A DNA stretch of 53,846 bases. It comes from Hyphomonas oceanitis SCH89 (GTDB taxonomy: Bacteria; Pseudomonadota; Alphaproteobacteria; Caulobacterales; Hyphomonadaceae). The DNA lies in assembly GCF_000685295.1 (NCBI RefSeq), contig NZ_ARYL01000029.1, forward strand, positions 1 through 53,846, in the 5' to 3' direction. Numbering within the stretch: the stretch's first letter is position 1; each line of letters begins with the position of its first letter. A program made the translations under genes and the position numbers. Shown here piece by piece: positions 51,956 through 53,846 of this stretch. A model generated the notes under the pieces. The model had not been told where the DNA came from. It searched no databases and saw only the letters and a program-made list of their open reading frames with translations.

Positions 51956-53400
51956 CTGGTCCATTAAATTCAGGCGATTGCTTCATCGACGGACAATGGG
52001 TGACTGGCGAGGGCGCGCCCTTCCAGAAGACATGCCCTGCGAGCGGCGAGGTGGTCTGGACCGGCCGGGCAGCTTCGACCGCGCAGGTGGGTCATGCTGT
52101 CAAGGTAGCGCGCGCCGCGTTCGACACATGGGGCCGAACGGACCAGCCTGTCCGGAGAGCCGTGCTTGAGCGGTATGCTGCGGAACTGCTCCGCAGAAAA
52201 GACCCGATGGCGCTCGCCATCAGTCGCGACATGGGAAAACTGCTCAAAGAAGCCAGCATAGAAGTCGATACGATGGTCGCCAAGATCTCGATATCCATAA
52301 AGGCGCAATCAGAACGCGCCGGCGAGCACAGCCTGCCGACCGAATTTGGGCATCTGGACCTGTCCCATAGGCCACATGGCGTGATGGCCGTTTTCGGTCC
52401 TTACAATTTTCCCGGCCATCTGCCGAATGGTCACATTGTTCCTGCTCTCTTGGCTGGAAATACATGCGTGTTCAAAGCATCCGAACTGGCACCGTCGGTC
52501 GCACCCCTTATGATGGATGCTTTCGAAGCGGCTGGGCTTCCCCCCGGCTGCGTCAATCTGATTCAAGGCGGACGGGAAACGGGTGGGAACTTGATCGCCG
52601 CGGATATCAACGGTCTCCTATTCACGGGATCCGAACACACCAGCCGCATGTTTCACCGCTTCTTTGCAGGCCGGCCCGAAGTCATTCTGGCGCTAGAGAT
52701 GGGCGGCAACAATCCCCTGATCATCTGGGAACCCACGGATGTGGAAGCGGCGACCGAGATCGCGATACAGTCTGCTTATCTGACGACAGGCCAAAGATGT
52801 TCCTGCGCACGGCGCCTTATCCTGCCGAAAGGCCGCTTTGGGGACCTCGTTGTCGAGTCCATCGCAGAGCGCGCGAGGCATCTCGCCATTGGCCCATGGA
52901 ACGACGACGCCGCCTTCATGGGACCGCTCGTTAGCGCGCATGCCGCGGCTCAGGCCGTCGCCTTCCAGAGCAAGCTGATCGCGGACGGGGCGCGCGCCGT
53001 CCTCCCGCTGGAACAGAAAGACAAAAACCACGGCTTTGTCTCAGCCGGCCTGATCGACATGTCGGACGCAGCCCCCATGGACGAGGAAATGTTCGGTCCT
53101 CTGCTACAGGTTTACCGTGCCGGTGATATCGATCAGGCCATCGCGCTGGCAAATGCAACGCGGTTCGGACTAGCGGGCGGTCTCGTGTGCGACGATCTCC
53201 CAACATGGGAACGCGTGAAAGGTCGGCTACGCGCCGGCATTCTCAACCTGAACCGACCGACCGTCGGAGCCAGTGGCCAAATGCCTTTCGGCGGCCCCGG
53301 TGCATCAGGGAACTTCCGTCCGGGCGCATACTATGCAGCGGACTATTGCGCTTGGCCGCAGGCCTCGCAAGTGGGCGATCCCGTGCAAAGCTTCGAGTAG
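51952..53400 (+). CDS. astD: AstD-like N-succinylglutamate semialdehyde dehydrogenase
   Basis: A 482-aa aldehyde dehydrogenase of the AstD group. It shows the Rossmann stretch VFGPYNFPGHLPNGHI (about 147-162), LFTGSEHTS, the catalytic Glu249 in LALEMGGNNPLI and the catalytic Cys283 in GQRCSCARRL, the last two being typical of AstD. It oxidises an N-succinylated amino-acid semialdehyde to the acid with NAD+. In the arginine route the substrate is succinylglutamate semialdehyde. In a lysine version it would be the one-carbon-longer succinyl-aminoadipate semialdehyde. It is the last gene of the operon, 37 bases before a small hairpin. No desuccinylase (astE) follows. Confidence 0.92.
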   Translation: MTGPLNSGDCFIDGQWVTGEGAPFQKTCPASGEVVWTGRAASTAQVGHAVKVARAAFDTWGRTDQPVRRAVLERYAAELLRRKDPMALAISRDMGKLLKEASIEVDTMVAKISISIKAQSERAGEHSLPTEFGHLDLSHRPHGVMAVFGPYNFPGHLPNGHIVPALLAGNTCVFKASELAPSVAPLMMDAFEAAGLPPGCVNLIQGGRETGGNLIAADINGLLFTGSEHTSRMFHRFFAGRPEVILALEMGGNNPLIIWEPTDVEAATEIAIQSAYLTTGQRCSCARRLILPKGRFGDLVVESIAERARHLAIGPWNDDAAFMGPLVSAHAAAQAVAFQSKLIADGARAVLPLEQKDKNHGFVSAGLIDMSDAAPMDEEMFGPLLQVYRAGDIDQAIALANATRFGLAGGLVCDDLPTWERVKGRLRAGILNLNRPTVGASGQMPFGGPGASGNFRPGAYYAADYCAWPQASQVGDPVQSFE

Positions 53401-53436
53401 TAATGGCTATGTTTCTGCCGACCTCACACCGCGCTA

Positions 53437-53461
53437 AGCATCTGTGCAGATGCTAGGTTTT
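53437..53461 (+). terminator. Short hairpin with TTTT after astD
   Basis: agcatctg (53437-53444) and cagatgct (53447-53454) pair perfectly with a tight loop, followed by AGG and TTTT. It is a plausible but modest terminator for the ast/hgl operon. Confidence 0.5.
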
Positions 53462-53815
53462 GTAGATATGCGGCCAAATGGCTCGCGTGGTGACAGACTA
53501 ACTCGAAGCCGCCTCCGTTTTTCAGAACCAAACGCCTCCACCCCGGCCCCTACATGCCGCTTACCTTGACAACAGCCTAAATTGTCCCGGCCAATTTCAT
53601 ATTTAGTTTCGTACGGGTCGCTCGGCGAGAGAACAGGTTCGTCGTTAGACATTTTGGGGGCGCTGAAATCGTCCTCGTCTATTACACAATTATTCTCGAC
53701 AATCGAAATTGTCTTGGGTCTCCGATTTATTACGTCGCGCAAAAATTCCTAAACACACTAACAAATGAGGACTTTGAGCCACACCATATGGGTTACTATA
53801 GGAAATATCGGCCAA

Positions 53816-53846
53816 TTGGCCTGCCCCACAGGGGTGATCCACCAGA
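53816..53846. repeat. Right copy of the 31-bp terminal inverted repeat
   Basis: Exact reverse complement of bases 1-31. The left part overlaps the palindrome ggccaattggcc (53810-53821). No transposase or integrase is nearby, and no third copy was noticed inside the window. Confidence 0.85.

Larger units (their letters stand above)
53401..53846. other. Right-end non-coding stretch (446 bases)
   Basis: It holds the hairpin at 53437-53461, a second small perfect hairpin (gacaat-cgaa-attgtc, 53698-53713), a 12-bp palindrome ggccaattggcc (53810-53821) and the right terminal repeat. A minus-strand frame at 53434-53742 (102 codons, TTG start) has no family resemblance that I recognise and only a badly spaced AGGA, so I leave it as doubtful. 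Confidence 0.5.

Noticed and set aside
53434..53742. Small minus-strand frame (102 codons) at the right end
   Set aside because: TTG start, AGGA only 4 bases away, Arg/Ser-rich C-terminal half overlapping the terminator hairpin. It could be real but I cannot support it.
1..53846. Whole window as a composite transposon bounded by terminal repeats
   Set aside because: No transposase, integrase or target duplication is visible, and the gene content is ordinary chromosomal catabolism and SOS genes.

Overview
The window looks like a chromosomal segment of a free-living, probably aquatic alphaproteobacterium, plausibly Caulobacterales (Hyphomonadaceae-like) or Sphingomonadales. The grounds are a LexA box of the alphaproteobacterial form GTTC-N7-GTTC in front of an imuA-imuB-dnaE2 mutagenesis cassette, three large TonB-dependent receptors (one with an STN domain behind a FecR with a DUF4880 N-terminus), and many amino-acid, peptide and acyl-CoA catabolic genes. 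The genus is inference. I see no rRNA, tRNA, CRISPR array, phage gene or transposase. The first and last 31 bases are perfect inverted copies of one another, which is either an assembly-graph effect or a real repeat.

Layout. 1-4.0 kb: fecR and an STN-type TonB receptor, closed by a strong terminator. 4.2-12.0 kb, minus strand: a MalT-like LuxR regulator, then a hyuA/DUF917/TonB-receptor operon whose upstream gap carries direct repeats. 12.1-16.1 kb: ybbA-ybbP ABC genes divergent from a tesA-like lipoprotein esterase. 16.3-22.6 kb: a LexA-controlled unit of a 2H phosphoesterase, imuA, imuB and dnaE2. 22.6-26.1 kb: two adjacent acyl-CoA dehydrogenases divergent from a crotonase. 26.4-32.4 kb: an amidohydrolase/DUF2817/enolase-superfamily operon divergent from an MFS exporter, with a palindrome between them and a TetR gene nearby. 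32.8-41.1 kb: an Lrp regulator convergent with a TonB receptor, NhaC-type antiporter, DUF1611 (DgcN-like), enolase-superfamily racemase (DgcA-like) and D-aminoacylase operon. 41.3-46.4 kb: two exported esterases and a threonine-dehydratase-type lyase, divergent from a DauR-type regulator and an ornithine-cyclodeaminase-type reductase. 46.4-53.4 kb: an Lrp regulator divergent from a five-gene overlapping operon astC-astA-hglS-D2HGDH-astD. The last 446 bases hold a weak hairpin and no convincing gene.

How it fits together. Much of the window is organised as nutrient modules, several pairing an outer-membrane receptor with enzymes and a local regulator. The D-glutamate-type module matches the family pairing DgcN (N-acetyltransferase) plus DgcA (N-acetyl-D-Glu racemase). 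The last operon mixes arginine-succinyltransferase-pathway enzymes with 2-oxoadipate dioxygenase/decarboxylase and D-2-hydroxyglutarate dehydrogenase. It lacks astB and astE within the window. My best reading is a succinylated lysine (2-aminoadipate) route ending in 2-oxoglutarate. This is the most interesting hypothesis here, followed by the SOS-controlled 2H phosphoesterase at the head of the mutasome operon.
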